A DNA stretch of 64,000 nucleotides from Paracoccus sp. R12_2 (GCF_017744015.1 NZ_JAGHRA010000008.1:62001-126000); one strand, 5' to 3'; numbered from the stretch's first letter, positions 1-8,962 are shown. The notes: generated by a model not told the origin, from the letters alone. Numbers and translations: made by a program.

Positions 1-100
1 GGATCAGGATGCGCGGCGGATGGCCGGGTTCCGTCGTTTCGGGCAGAACGAGGCCGCCGGGCATCAGGCCGCGGTCCAGCGCGGGCAGGTCGTCGGTCAT
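1..100 (-). CDS. arsH: ArsH-type NADPH-dependent FMN reductase, N-terminal fragment
   Basis: Only the first 33 codons are inside the window; the gene runs off its left edge. The peptide starts [16 protein letters not shown] and reaches GHPPRILI, which matches the start of ArsH flavoproteins (a variable leader, then PPRILLLYGS). ArsH proteins are NADPH:FMN oxidoreductases linked to resistance against organoarsenicals. The ATG overlaps the stop codon of the arsenite exporter gene (ATGA), so the two are translationally coupled in one minus-strand ars operon. The assignment rests on this short N-terminus plus the operon context. Confidence 0.7.
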   Translation of the reverse strand, partial: MTDDLPALDRGLMPGGLVLPETTEPGHPPRILI

Positions 101-1152
101 CTTGTGGTCTCCGTCGGGAAACGGGCGCGGGTGCGGTTGGCAAAGGCGACCAGGGACAGCATGACCGGCACCTCGACCAGCACGCCGACCACCGTCGCCA
201 ACGCCGCACCCGAGTTCAGCCCGAAAAGGCTGATGGCGACGGCGACCGCCAGTTCGAAGAAATTCGACGTGCCGATCATCGCGCAGGGCGCCGCGATCCG
301 GTGCGGCACGCGCATCAGCCAGGCCGCGCCGTAGCCGATGGCGAAGATCAGGTAGCTTTGGATCAGGATCGGCACCGCGATCAGAGCGATGATGACTGGT
401 CGATCAAGGATCGTCTGCCCCTGCAGTCCGAACAGGATCGCCACCGTGGCGATCAGCCCGATCATGGACCAGGGTTTCACCTGCGCCGAAAATACCTTGA
501 TCCGGGCGGGGCTTCCAAGCGCGCGGCGCGTCAGCAACCCCGCCGCCAGCGGCAGCACGACATAGAGGACGGTCGCCAGCACCAGCGTCTGCCACGGCAC
601 CACGACCTCGGTCACGCCCAGAAGCAGCGCCACGATGGGCGCGAAGGCAACCACCATGATGATGTCGTTCACCGAGACCTGCACCAGCGTGTAGGTCGCG
701 TCACCGCGGGTCAGCTGCGACCAGACGAAGACCATGGCCGTGCAGGGCGCTGCGCCTAGCAAAATCAGGCCGGCAATGTATTGTTGTGCATCCTGGGGCG
801 CGATCCACGGGGCGAACACATGGTCGAAGAAAAGGACCGCCAGCAGCGCCATGGTGAAGGGCTTGATCAGCCAGTTGACGGTCAAGGTGATCAGCAGGCC
901 CTTGGGCTGTCGCGCAACACCGGCCACGGCGCCGAAGTCGACATTGACCATCATCGGATAGACCATCGCCCAGATCAGCACGGCGACGACAAGGTTGATC
1001 GAAGCCACTTCGGCCATCGCGACGGCCTGAACCAACCCCGGCGCCAGAACGCCCAGGGCAAGCCCCGCGATCATGGCCAGCCCAACCCACAGGGTCAACC
1101 AGCGTTCGAAGGCGCCCAACGGACTGGCCGGGTGTCGTGTCATGTCACTCAT
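97..1152 (-). CDS. acr3: ACR3-family arsenite efflux permease
   Basis: A polytopic membrane protein of about 351 residues with roughly ten hydrophobic segments. ACR3 hallmarks are visible: [15 protein letters not shown] with the essential cysteine of the family, the preceding NWLIKPF segment, and [19 protein letters not shown] near the C-terminus. It should export arsenite (As(III)) across the inner membrane using the proton gradient. I chose the ATG at 1152 (MSDMTRHP) over an upstream in-frame start because the extra residues are polar and unlike the family. arsR lies 37 bp upstream and arsH overlaps downstream. No arsC arsenate reductase lies between them, so arsenate reduction must be encoded elsewhere. 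Confidence 0.93.
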   Translation of the reverse strand: MSDMTRHPASPLGAFERWLTLWVGLAMIAGLALGVLAPGLVQAVAMAEVASINLVVAVLIWAMVYPMMVNVDFGAVAGVARQPKGLLITLTVNWLIKPFTMALLAVLFFDHVFAPWIAPQDAQQYIAGLILLGAAPCTAMVFVWSQLTRGDATYTLVQVSVNDIIMVVAFAPIVALLLGVTEVVVPWQTLVLATVLYVVLPLAAGLLTRRALGSPARIKVFSAQVKPWSMIGLIATVAILFGLQGQTILDRPVIIALIAVPILIQSYLIFAIGYGAAWLMRVPHRIAAPCAMIGTSNFFELAVAVAISLFGLNSGAALATVVGVLVEVPVMLSLVAFANRTRARFPTETTR

Positions 1153-1189
1153 CGTGGTTCGGCTTTCGGTCGTTTTGGTCCGGCTGAGG

Positions 1190-1522
1190 TCAGCATTCAC
1201 AGGCGATCTGGTCCAGAACCGGCTGGCACAGTTCGGACCGCCCACCGCAGCAGTCTTCCAGCAGGAAGGCCAGCAGTGCTCGCATCGTCTCCATCCGGGC
1301 GAAGTAGCGGATCGAGCGCCCCTCGCGCGCGGATCGCACCAGACCCGCCGCGGACAGGATGTTGAGGTTGTTCGACAGGGTGTTCGGCCGAATGTCCAAA
1401 GTTGTCGCGATCTCGCCTGCGGCCAGACCCTCGGGACCGGCTTTTACAAGAAGGCGGAACACGTCCAGCCGCGTGTCTTGGGCAAGCGCTGACAGCGCGG
1501 TCAGTGTTTGAATGTTATCCAT
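1190..1522 (-). CDS. arsR: ArsR/SmtB-family arsenic-responsive repressor
   Basis: A 110-residue winged-helix repressor. Residues 10-75 carry the ArsR fold ([18 protein letters not shown], then recognition helix [18 protein letters not shown]). The C-terminus holds the likely As(III) site: adjacent cysteines C91-C92 followed by C99, with two more at 108 and 110. This C-terminal CC-x6-C arrangement resembles the Acidithiobacillus-type ArsR rather than the N-terminal alpha3 CxC site of the plasmid R773 type. It is first gene of the minus-strand ars operon and presumably represses its own promoter until arsenite binds. Confidence 0.93.
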   Translation of the reverse strand: MDNIQTLTALSALAQDTRLDVFRLLVKAGPEGLAAGEIATTLDIRPNTLSNNLNILSAAGLVRSAREGRSIRYFARMETMRALLAFLLEDCCGGRSELCQPVLDQIACEC

Positions 1523-1848
1523 ACTTCATGATACGTCGAAATTAAATGCGGTTCAAGTTGTCGGGCTTTCTCGCTGCAACCATCCCTTCCGGCATTCGCA
1601 TCGCTGATCTCGTGGCAGCTATGCCGGTTCAAGTCAGTCCACAGAAACGGTCAGAACCTCCATACTTTGAAGGTGGATGACGCCAGGGCCATGTCTCGGT
1701 GCAATAGGATCGGCGTGCAAAGGTTCTTGCTACGCAGATCTTCCGGGGGATGAACCTTCACGAATGCGCGATCGCCGTAACGTGGTCGTGCCGGATCGAG
1801 ACATGCACCTCTGAGTTCCGAAGCCACAGACCAGCGGGGAACAGCAAC
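1523..1848. promoter_or_regulatory. Intergenic region with a MerR-type 19-bp dyad
   Basis: This 326-bp divergent region separates arsR from the DUF3179 gene and holds no credible ORF. It should contain the arsR promoter. At 1656-1674 lies an imperfect 19-bp dyad, ACCTCCATACTTTGAAGGT, whose arms ACCT and AGGT and inner CA/TG pairs are symmetric (14 of 19 positions). That length and arm sequence match operators of the MerR family (CueR, ZntR type). No MerR-type gene is in the window and I see no convincing -35/-10 pair around it, so the regulator is unknown and the site is tentative. Confidence 0.3.
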
Positions 1849-2850
1849 ATGCTGAGACAGCGTCTATACATGATTTCGGCCGATAACTTATTCTTATGGC
1901 GATTGCTGATCCTCTTGGCGTTTGCAGTCGGATTGCCGGCCTACGCTCAGGATACCGCGTTGAGACAGGCTTGGCCGCAGACCGATTTCTCGCGCAGTGG
2001 AATTGACCTGTCCGAGGTGGTGTCGGGAGGACCGGCAAAGGACGGCATTCCCGCCCTGTCGCGTCCCGCTTTCCATTCGGCGGCCTCGGAAACCCGGTTG
2101 TCGGATCGGGAACCGGTCATGGCGGTGCATCTGGCGGGTCAGCCCGTGCGCGCGTATCCGATCCGCTATCTGATGTGGCACGAGATCGTGAATGATGAGA
2201 TCGGCAATCAGCCGGTGTTGGTGACCTTCTGTCCGCTGTGCAACACAGGTATGGTCTTCGATCCGCGCGTTGAGGGACAGGTGCTTTCGTTCGGTGTGTC
2301 GGGGCTGCTGCGCCATTCGGACATGATCATGTTTGACCGCGCAACGGAAAGCTGGTGGCAGCAGGCACTGGGGCTTGCAATCGTCGGTCGGTTGGAAGGT
2401 CGAAGGCTGCGACAGCTTCCTGCGGTAATGATAAGCTGGCGCGCGTTCCGGCAGGCTCATCCGGATGGTTTGGTAATGGATCAGCCGAACTGGCGCCGGG
2501 CCTATGGCAGCAATCCCTATGCAAGATACGATACGGGTCGGCCGATGCTCTACTCTGGCGAAGACCCGCCTCATGGCATTCCCCCGCTGGAGCGGGTCGT
2601 GCGGGTGGGCGATCGAGCGTGGCCGCTGACGCGGCTGGCCCGCGCCGGCCGGATCGAGGAAGGCGGCGTGGTCCTGACTTGGCAGGCGGGGCAGGCATCG
2701 GCGCTGGACAGAAGTGAAATCTCGTCCGGGCGCGAGGTGGGCAACGTCCGCGTGCAGGACGCCGCCGGGCGCGACGTGGTGCATGACATCCCCTTCGCCT
2801 TCGCCTTTCACGCTTTTCACCCGGACGGGACGTGGATGCTGGGCCGCTGA
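1849..2850 (+). CDS. DUF3179 domain-containing exported protein
   Basis: The product has about 333 residues, with a hydrophobic N-terminal segment (LFLWRLLILLAFAVGLPAYA) ending in a signal-peptidase-like AYA-Q site, so it is probably exported. The DUF3179 signature VTFCPLCNTGMVFD is present with its CxxC at residues 128 and 131, together with the PIRYLMWHEIVND segment that precedes it. The function of DUF3179 is unknown; the CxxC suggests redox or metal chemistry. I chose the ATG at 1849, which has a GGGGA ribosome-binding site 10 bases upstream. An ATG at 1870 is possible, and the longer reading from 1750 adds an unlikely polar leader. It stands alone and converges on the next gene. Confidence 0.85.
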   Translation: MLRQRLYMISADNLFLWRLLILLAFAVGLPAYAQDTALRQAWPQTDFSRSGIDLSEVVSGGPAKDGIPALSRPAFHSAASETRLSDREPVMAVHLAGQPVRAYPIRYLMWHEIVNDEIGNQPVLVTFCPLCNTGMVFDPRVEGQVLSFGVSGLLRHSDMIMFDRATESWWQQALGLAIVGRLEGRRLRQLPAVMISWRAFRQAHPDGLVMDQPNWRRAYGSNPYARYDTGRPMLYSGEDPPHGIPPLERVVRVGDRAWPLTRLARAGRIEEGGVVLTWQAGQASALDRSEISSGREVGNVRVQDAAGRDVVHDIPFAFAFHAFHPDGTWMLGR

Positions 2851-2877
2851 TCGCATCGGACCGACGGCCCTGCCGGT

Positions 2878-3399
2878 TCATGCCGTACCGCGGACCGGAT
2901 AGTCGTTCTTCATGACGAAGCCCAATCCCTGCAGCAGATCGTCCAAGCGTGGCCGCCCGACCGGAGTATTCTGCAGGAACATCGCATAAATGCTGTCATC
3001 TGCTTTCAGGACGGCGATACCGGGTTCGGCAAAGCGGTCCGGCTCGGCGTCCTTGGCCTTGTCCGAAAGATACAGGCCCCAGTCGCGCGCCGACGCCTCG
3101 GTCAGGGCATGGCCGACGGTAAGTCCGCCCAGATCCCATTCCTTGACCTGCCGGGCAAAACGGTCACGATCGTCCATTGATACAGCCGCGACCGTCAATC
3201 CAGCGGCGCGCAATTCATCCTCGCTGCTCGCCAGCTCCTCGATCTGGGTCTTGCAGATGGGGCAGTGAACCCCGCGATAGAAAAAGACCACTCTCATGCC
3301 TCCGTCCGGCGCGGAGGGAAGGGTAAAGGCGGCGCCATCCGCCAATTTGGCATCAATGGCGGGGGCTGCGGTGGCGGGCATCGGGGTCGTGTGGGTCAT
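2878..3399 (-). CDS. Peroxiredoxin-like (AhpC/TSA, redoxin fold) protein
   Basis: The product has 173 residues. The thioredoxin-fold core begins at about residue 35 with VVFFYRGVHCPICKTQIEEL, where C46 and C49 form a CxxC motif at the peroxidatic position. VAAVSMDDRDRFARQVKEW and a later GIAVLKADDSIY strand fit the AhpC/TSA superfamily. It is expected to be a cytoplasmic thiol-dependent reductase of peroxides or disulfides. The CPIC form, instead of the classical PxxxTxxC, marks the peroxiredoxin-like side branch often seen in proteobacteria. It is transcribed away from the haloacid dehalogenase gene across a 105-bp divergent region. Confidence 0.85.
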   Translation of the reverse strand: MTHTTPMPATAAPAIDAKLADGAAFTLPSAPDGGMRVVFFYRGVHCPICKTQIEELASSEDELRAAGLTVAAVSMDDRDRFARQVKEWDLGGLTVGHALTEASARDWGLYLSDKAKDAEPDRFAEPGIAVLKADDSIYAMFLQNTPVGRPRLDDLLQGLGFVMKNDYPVRGTA

Positions 3400-3504
3400 G
3401 GTGAAACCTGTTCCTTTCTGCGAGCCGGGTTTTCCGGTCTGGTCGGCAGGGAACGAATTTAAGAACGAATAGTTTCAAAAAGACCCGAGCCAAGGATCAC
3501 GACC

Positions 3505-4194
3505 ATGCCCGCACGCCCCATTCTGGTGTTCGACGTCAATGAGACTCTTCTTGATCTGGATCACCTGCGTCCATTTTTCGACAAGATATTTGGCGACCCG
3601 ACGGTCATGCGGGACTGGTTCGCGCAACTGATCCTCTACTCGCAAACCCTGACGATTTCCGGCCTTCGCAGCGATTTCGGCACATTGGCCGGGGCAGTCC
3701 TGCGCATGACCGGCGACATTCGGGGCATGATCATAACCGATGCCCATGCCGATGCCTTGCGGCAGGCGATCGGCACGATGCCCGCGCATCCGGACGCCGC
3801 CTATGCGCTGAATTATCTGCAGCAGCAGGGGTTCCGTATGGTGACGCTGACCAACTCACCTCCGTCCGAACGGCAGTCGCCGCTGCATCGGGCGGGATTG
3901 GCCGGATATTTCGAGGCAAGCTTCAGCGTCCAACCAACAGGTCGTTTCAAGCCCGCGCCGCAAACCTATCAGCTGGTCGCTGATGCGCTTGTCATCCCGC
4001 CGCGCGATCTGTGCCTCGTGGCGTGTCATGTCTGGGACACGATCGGGATGCAGGCCCTGGGTGGAAAGGGGGCGTTGGTCACTCATGGAGTGAACGCGCC
4101 GCTGATCCTTCCGGATGTACCGCAGCCGGATGTGGTGGCTACCGATCTTCGTGCGCTTGCGCATGCAATCGCCAAGCGATGGGCCAATGCCTGA
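3505..4194 (+). CDS. Haloacid dehalogenase type II
   Basis: The product has 229 residues, the usual length of L-2-haloacid dehalogenases. HAD motif I is VFDVNETLLDL with nucleophile D10, motif II is TLTNSPPSE, motif III is GRFKPAPQTYQLV, and motif IV is LVACHVWDTIGMQALG. The enzyme would hydrolyse L-2-haloalkanoates with inversion, or act on a related small organic acid, in the cytoplasm. Motif IV reads ACHVWD where characterised dehalogenases usually have A-(S/A)-(H/N)-x-WD, so a cysteine replaces a small residue. The TetR gene lies 66 bp downstream on the same strand and may regulate it. Confidence 0.85.
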   Translation: MPARPILVFDVNETLLDLDHLRPFFDKIFGDPTVMRDWFAQLILYSQTLTISGLRSDFGTLAGAVLRMTGDIRGMIITDAHADALRQAIGTMPAHPDAAYALNYLQQQGFRMVTLTNSPPSERQSPLHRAGLAGYFEASFSVQPTGRFKPAPQTYQLVADALVIPPRDLCLVACHVWDTIGMQALGGKGALVTHGVNAPLILPDVPQPDVVATDLRALAHAIAKRWANA

Positions 4195-4260
4195 GGCTTG
4201 CTTTCCTTTTCCCCGGTTTTTCCGATATTCAGAACTGACGTTTCGAAAAGCGAGAAGCCG

Positions 4261-4917
4261 ATGCCCTCAACTCCTTCTACCTCCCGCCCGCGTGGCCGTC
4301 CGCGCGGGTTCGACGACGCTGCCGCGCTGGAAGCAGCAATGCGCGTGTTCTGGGCACGTGGATATGATCAAGCACCGATCGACCTGCTATGTCGCAAGAT
4401 GAACATGCCGCGAACCAGCCTCTATCATCTGTTTGGTGACAAGGAAGGGCTGTTTCTGGCCACGATTTCGCACTACTCAGATACCCGACTTCGCCCCGTT
4501 GTCGAGGCGCTGGGGCCAAGGGGATCGCTTGCCGACGACCTGTCGGCGTTCTTCGATCAGGTCGTGCATCTGGCCAGCGGCGACAGTGCAACGCCGGGGT
4601 GCCTGATATCTTCTGTTCTGGCCGACGCGGCGGTTACGACCGCCACGTTCCAGGAGGAGCGTGACCGCCGCTTTGACGCACTGGAGGCGCGCATCACCAT
4701 TCGGCTTGAGGCGGATGGATGGCCGAGAGAAGGGGACTGCCCCGCCTCTGTTGCGGCATCGTTGGTCGCAGCCGTGGCACGCGGCATCGTCCTGCGCGCG
4801 CGGTCCGGCCAGAAGCCGGAGATGTTGTCGCCTGTCGGCGCGGCTGCGGTGACGGCCGTGATGGCGCTGCGAAACGAATCACGCGGTCGTGAACCCGATT
4901 CCGGCGTCGCCTTGTAA
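4261..4917 (+). CDS. TetR/AcrR-family transcriptional regulator
   Basis: A 218-residue regulator. The N-terminal helix-turn-helix is typical of the RPRGRPRGFD subgroup: AALEAAMRVFWARGYDQAPI, then MPRTSLYHLFGDKEGLF at about residues 50-66. The rest is an all-helical ligand-binding domain with no conserved motif I can tie to a ligand. I chose the ATG at 4261, because the RPRGRPRG leader normally sits close to the start; the upstream in-frame extension from 4198 is unlike the family. A perfect 6-bp palindrome with a 5-base spacer starts one base after the stop codon and is a plausible operator, so this repressor may control the 4993 operon, the upstream dehalogenase, or both. Confidence 0.88.
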   Translation: MPSTPSTSRPRGRPRGFDDAAALEAAMRVFWARGYDQAPIDLLCRKMNMPRTSLYHLFGDKEGLFLATISHYSDTRLRPVVEALGPRGSLADDLSAFFDQVVHLASGDSATPGCLISSVLADAAVTTATFQEERDRRFDALEARITIRLEADGWPREGDCPASVAASLVAAVARGIVLRARSGQKPEMLSPVGAAAVTAVMALRNESRGREPDSGVAL

Positions 4918-4934
4918 CAAACATGATCTGTTTG
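4918..4934. promoter_or_regulatory. Candidate TetR operator palindrome
   Basis: CAAACA-TGATC-TGTTTG is a perfect 6-bp inverted repeat with a 5-base centre in the 75-bp gap between the TetR gene and the VTT-reductase gene. Its size (17 bp) and position upstream of the operon at 4993 fit a TetR-family dimer site. No second copy was noticed upstream of the TetR gene itself. Confidence 0.4.
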
Positions 4935-4992
4935 CAGACCTTATAGGTAGCGCTGCCCAAGGTCCGGCCCGGAACGACATGAAGGAATCGAT

Positions 4993-7146
4993 GTGAAGAA
5001 ACCCGTCTTGCTGATTGCCCTCGCGGGGCTGATCGTCGCTGCGCTGTGGCTGATTTCCGGTCAGGACATCGACCTGCAGTCCTTGCGCGACCGTCTGGCC
5101 GCGATCCGAGAGGTCCAGCAGAGCCGTCCATTCGTCGTCGCAGCCCTGTTTCTGGCGGTCTATGTCGCGGTGACCGCGCTGTCCCTGCCGATTGCCGTCT
5201 GGCTGACGCTGTCGGCAGGGGCGCTTTTCGGGTTCTGGACCGGTCTGCTGATCGTGTCGTTTGCCTCGGCTATCGGCGCGACGCTTGCGTTTCTGGCATC
5301 GCGCTATCTGCTGCGAGACTGGGTTCGGGCGCGGTTGGGCGCGCGGGCCGAGGGGATCGAGGCCGGACTGGCGCGCGACGGTGCCTTCTATCTGTTCTCG
5401 CTGCGGCTGATCCCGGTGGTGCCGTTCTTTGCGGTGAACCTGCTGATGGGGCTGACGCCGATCCGCGCATGGACATTCTTCTGGGTCAGCCAGGTTGGCA
5501 TGCTTGCCGGCACGGCGGTCTATGTGAACGCCGGGACGCAACTCGCGGCCCTGGACAGCCTGTCCGGCATCGTCTCGCCCCCGCTGCTGGCGTCGTTTGC
5601 CCTGCTGGCGGGGTTTCCGTGGATCGCCCGTGCCGTTCTGGGCCTGTGGAAGCGCAGGCGCGTCTATGCCGGCTGGACGCGGCCCAAGCGGTTCGACCGC
5701 AATCTGGTGGTGATCGGCGCAGGCTCCGCAGGACTTGTCGCGGCCTATATCGGCGCGGCAACAAAGGCGAAGGTGACATTGATCGAGGCCAGCGAAATGG
5801 GGGGCGACTGCCTCAACTATGGCTGCGTGCCGTCCAAGGCGCTGATCCGCAGCGCGACCTTGGCGCACCAGATGCGCCAGGCAGGGCAATACGGCTTGAC
5901 CGACATGGCCCCCGACATTCCGTTCCGGTCGGTGATGGATCGCATCCAGCGCATCATCGCCGACATCGCCCCGCATGACAGCGTCGAACGCTATACAGGG
6001 CTGGGCGTCGATGTCCGAAAGGGCCATGCCCGCCTGATCGATCCGTGGACGGTCGAGATTTCCGATGCGGCAGGTAACCGCCAGCGTCTGACCACGCGCG
6101 CGATCATCATCGCAACCGGCGCGCGCCCGTTCATCCCGCCGCTGCCGGGCCTTGAACTTGTCGACCCGCTGACCTCGGACGATCTTTGGACAAGGCTTCA
6201 GGGCCACGACCATGCACCGCGTCGTCTGGTGGTCCTGGGGGGCGGGCCCATCGGATGCGAACTGGCACAGGCTTTCGCGCGGATCGGCTCGGGCGTGACC
6301 CAGGTCGAAATGGCCCCCCGGCTGATGATGCGCGAAGACCCCGACGCCTCGGCACTGGTCACCGCCTCGACCCAAGCCGACGGGGTGTCGGTGCTGACCG
6401 GGCACAAGGCCATGGCATGCGGCGTGGACGAGACCGGCGAGAAGTGGATCGAGGTCGAGCATGACGGCACCGCCCGCCGCATTGCCTTCGACCAGATCAT
6501 CGTGGCGGTGGGTCGCAGCGCGCGCCTGGAAGGGTTCGGTCTTGAAGAACTGGGCATCATCAGTGACCGGACGGTCGAAACGAATGACTATCTTGAAACG
6601 CGGTTTCCCAACATCCTGGCCGCAGGCGATGTCGCGGGACCGTTCCAGTTCACGCATACCGCGTCGCACCAGGCCTGGTTCGCCAGCGTCAACGCGCTGT
6701 TCGGCGCCTTCCGGAAGTTCAAGGCCGACTACCGGGTGATCCCATGGGCGACATTCACAGACCCCGAAGTGGCGCGTGTCGGACTGTCCGAGACCGAGGC
6801 GAAGGACAAGGGAATCCCTGTCGAGGTCACGCGCTATGATCTGGCTGAACTGGATCGTGCGATCACCGACGGTGCGGCGCATGGTTTTGTCAAGGTTCTG
6901 ACCGCTCCGGACAAGGATCGTATCCTGGGGGTCACCATCGTCGGGGATCATGCCGGTGATCTGATCGCCGAGTTTGTCCTTGCCATGAAACACGGGCTGG
7001 GGCTGAACAAGTTGCTGGGCACCATCCACATCTATCCGACCTGGGCCGAAGCGAACAAGGCCGTCGCCGGCAACTGGCGACGGGCGCATGTGAACCCCCG
7101 CCTGCTGACAATCGTCGAACGGTTCCACGATTGGAGGCGCGGATGA
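4993..7146 (+). CDS. VTT (TVP38/TMEM64) membrane domain fused to FAD/NAD disulfide reductase
   Basis: A 717-residue fusion. Residues 1-225 form a VTT/DedA-like membrane domain with several hydrophobic helices and the re-entrant motif FASAIGATLAFLASRYLLRD. From about residue 233 begins a flavoprotein of the pyridine nucleotide-disulfide oxidoreductase class I: NLVVIGAGSAGL for FAD, the redox pair C273-C278 in GGDCLNYGCVPSKAL, a second Rossmann motif VVLGGGPIGCELAQAFARIG, ILAAGDVAGPFQFTH, and a C-terminal dimer segment HIYPTWAEANKAV. It therefore looks like a mercuric- or dihydrolipoamide-reductase-type enzyme tethered to the inner membrane. Translation starts at GTG, supported by GAAGGA upstream. 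It overlaps the next gene by ATGA. The substrate is unknown; MerA is unlikely because no mercury-binding N-domain or C-terminal cysteine pair is present. Confidence 0.9.
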   Translation: MKKPVLLIALAGLIVAALWLISGQDIDLQSLRDRLAAIREVQQSRPFVVAALFLAVYVAVTALSLPIAVWLTLSAGALFGFWTGLLIVSFASAIGATLAFLASRYLLRDWVRARLGARAEGIEAGLARDGAFYLFSLRLIPVVPFFAVNLLMGLTPIRAWTFFWVSQVGMLAGTAVYVNAGTQLAALDSLSGIVSPPLLASFALLAGFPWIARAVLGLWKRRRVYAGWTRPKRFDRNLVVIGAGSAGLVAAYIGAATKAKVTLIEASEMGGDCLNYGCVPSKALIRSATLAHQMRQAGQYGLTDMAPDIPFRSVMDRIQRIIADIAPHDSVERYTGLGVDVRKGHARLIDPWTVEISDAAGNRQRLTTRAIIIATGARPFIPPLPGLELVDPLTSDDLWTRLQGHDHAPRRLVVLGGGPIGCELAQAFARIGSGVTQVEMAPRLMMREDPDASALVTASTQADGVSVLTGHKAMACGVDETGEKWIEVEHDGTARRIAFDQIIVAVGRSARLEGFGLEELGIISDRTVETNDYLETRFPNILAAGDVAGPFQFTHTASHQAWFASVNALFGAFRKFKADYRVIPWATFTDPEVARVGLSETEAKDKGIPVEVTRYDLAELDRAITDGAAHGFVKVLTAPDKDRILGVTIVGDHAGDLIAEFVLAMKHGLGLNKLLGTIHIYPTWAEANKAVAGNWRRAHVNPRLLTIVERFHDWRRG

Positions 7147-7748
7147 TCGACGCGCGACTGCAACCCCTGCAACACGCCGTCCTGCGCCCACCTGCGGTAT
7201 TGCTGGCGGCGCGCGGCGTCACGGCCGATACACTCAGCGTCGCGGGTTTTGCGATCGGCCTGCTGGCGATACCGGCGCTGGCCTTTGGCTGGTGGTCGGC
7301 CGCGCTTGCCCTGATTGCCGCCAACCGGATCATGGACGGGCTGGACGGGGCCGTGGCGCGCATCCATGGACCGACCGACCGCGGCGCATTTCTGGACATC
7401 GCGCTGGATTTCGTCTTCTACGCACTGGTCCCCGTGGGCTTCGCGCTGCACGACCCGACCGAGAACGGGTTGCCCGCCGCGGTGCTGATCGCGGCCTTTG
7501 TCGGCACCGGATCATCCTTTCTGGCCTTCGCCGCGATCGCCGCCAAGCGCGGCGATCAGGCAACAGGCTTTCGCACGAAAGGCATCTATTATCTTGGCGG
7601 GCTGACCGAGGGATTCGAAACGATCATGCTGTTTCTGGCCATGTGCCTGTTTCCCGCATCCTTCCCGACGCTGGCGTGGATCTTTGCCGCAGCCTGCGGT
7701 GTGACCACCATCCTGCGCTGGCATCAGGGCTGGACCGCCTTCCACTGA
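7143..7748 (+). CDS. CDP-alcohol phosphatidyltransferase family protein (YnjF-like)
   Basis: A membrane protein of about 201 residues. The family signature is complete in spaced form: DGLDGAVAR, then GAFLD and IALD (the DGx2AR-x8-Gx3Dx3D catalytic motif that binds CDP and divalent metal). It should transfer a phosphoalcohol from a CDP-linked donor in the inner membrane; the acceptor cannot be told from sequence. The ATG at 7143 has GGAGGC just upstream and overlaps the preceding stop codon. Its neighbours (VTT domain, YnjBCD) parallel E. coli ynjF, which lies in the same neighbourhood as ydjX/ydjZ and ynjBCD. Confidence 0.9.
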   Translation: MIDARLQPLQHAVLRPPAVLLAARGVTADTLSVAGFAIGLLAIPALAFGWWSAALALIAANRIMDGLDGAVARIHGPTDRGAFLDIALDFVFYALVPVGFALHDPTENGLPAAVLIAAFVGTGSSFLAFAAIAAKRGDQATGFRTKGIYYLGGLTEGFETIMLFLAMCLFPASFPTLAWIFAAACGVTTILRWHQGWTAFH

Positions 7749-7771
7749 CTTCAATAGGACCGGAGACTTTG

Positions 7772-8962
7772 ATGAACCCCATCCTGACCGCCGCCGCGCT
7801 GATGCTGAGCGTGACCCCCGTCCTGTCGCAGACATGGGAAGAGACGCTGGACGAGGCTCGGGGCCAGACCGTCTTCTTCCATGCCTGGGGCGGGGACCAG
7901 CGCACCAATGATTTCATTGCGTCGGTGGGCGACGAGGTTCTGGAGCGGCACGGGGTGACGCTGCAGCATGTCCGGATTGCCGATACCGCCGACGCCGTGG
8001 CGCGCGTTCTGGCCGAACGGGCCGCGGGGCGTGAGAAGACCGGCGGATCGGTCGATCTGATCTGGCTGAACGGGCCGAATTTCCTGGCCATGAAGGATCA
8101 GGGATTGCTGCACGGCCCGTTCGTGGCGAATCTGCCCAACGCGCAGTGGCTGGACCTGTCCGAGGGCTCGGCCAACACCGTCGATTTCACGGTCCCGGTC
8201 GAGGGGCTGGAAAGCCCGTGGCGACTGGCGAAGTTCGTCTTCAACTATGACAGTGCCCGCATTGCCGCGCCGCCCGCGGACATGGCGGGCTGGCTGGATT
8301 GGGCCGCGGCGCATCCCGGCCGCATCACCCATCCCGACCCAGCCAACTTCATGGGCGCGACCTTCCTGAAACAAGCGCTGATCGAGCTGGCACCCGACGA
8401 TACCGATCTGTCTGTCCCGCCCACCGATGACAGCTTTGCAAAGGCGACCGTGCCCTTGTGGCACTGGTACGATGCGCTGCGCCCGAACCTGTGGCGCGAT
8501 GGGCGGTCCTTCCCGGAAAACGAAAGCATCCAGCAGCAGCTGCTGAATGACGGAGAGATAGACATGACCATGTCCTTCGATCCGGCCTCTGCCGCAGCGG
8601 CAATCGCTGATGGACTGTTGCCCGAAACGGTGCGCGTGCATGTGCCCCAGGCGGGCAGCATCGGTAATGTCAGCTTCGTCGCAATTCCCGTCAACGCCGC
8701 GCACAAGGCCGGGGCAAAGGTCGTGGCTGATGCCCTGCTGGCGCCCGCCACGCAGGCACGAATGCAGAATATCGAAGTCTTGGGGTCGTTCTCGGTTCTG
8801 GATCCGGCGAAGCTGGATGCCACGGGTCAGGCCGCGTTCGCGGCCCTTCCGACCGCGCCCGCGTTGCCTGCGCTGTCGGATCTGGGGGCCGTTCTGGCGG
8901 AACCGCACCCCGATTGGATGACGCGGCTGACCGCAGCATGGCAAGACCGCTATACGCGGTGA
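7772..8962 (+). CDS. ynjB: YnjB-family ABC transporter substrate-binding protein
   Basis: A 396-residue exported binding protein with an N-terminal signal peptide (ILTAAALMLSVTPVLSQ). WEETLDEARGQTVFFHAWGGDQRTNDFI followed by VDLIWLNGPNFLAMKDQGLLHGPF is characteristic of the YnjB group of type 2 binding proteins, distantly related to thiamine- and iron-binding proteins. The natural ligand of this family is not established. It overlaps the permease gene by 25 bp. A 23-bp gap separates it from the phosphatidyltransferase gene, so it belongs to the same operon. Confidence 0.88.
   Translation: MNPILTAAALMLSVTPVLSQTWEETLDEARGQTVFFHAWGGDQRTNDFIASVGDEVLERHGVTLQHVRIADTADAVARVLAERAAGREKTGGSVDLIWLNGPNFLAMKDQGLLHGPFVANLPNAQWLDLSEGSANTVDFTVPVEGLESPWRLAKFVFNYDSARIAAPPADMAGWLDWAAAHPGRITHPDPANFMGATFLKQALIELAPDDTDLSVPPTDDSFAKATVPLWHWYDALRPNLWRDGRSFPENESIQQQLLNDGEIDMTMSFDPASAAAAIADGLLPETVRVHVPQAGSIGNVSFVAIPVNAAHKAGAKVVADALLAPATQARMQNIEVLGSFSVLDPAKLDATGQAAFAALPTAPALPALSDLGAVLAEPHPDWMTRLTAAWQDRYTR

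Noticed and set aside
4993..7146. Mercuric reductase (merA) call
   Set aside because: The CxxxxC flavoprotein core is shared, but there is no HMA domain, no C-terminal cysteine pair and no mer gene nearby.
4879..7191. 770-codon open frame on the minus strand
   Set aside because: It lies antisense to the VTT-reductase fusion, whose domains and motifs are unmistakable. The antisense product is rich in Arg, Gln, His and Asp with no family motif, as expected from GC-rich shadow frames.
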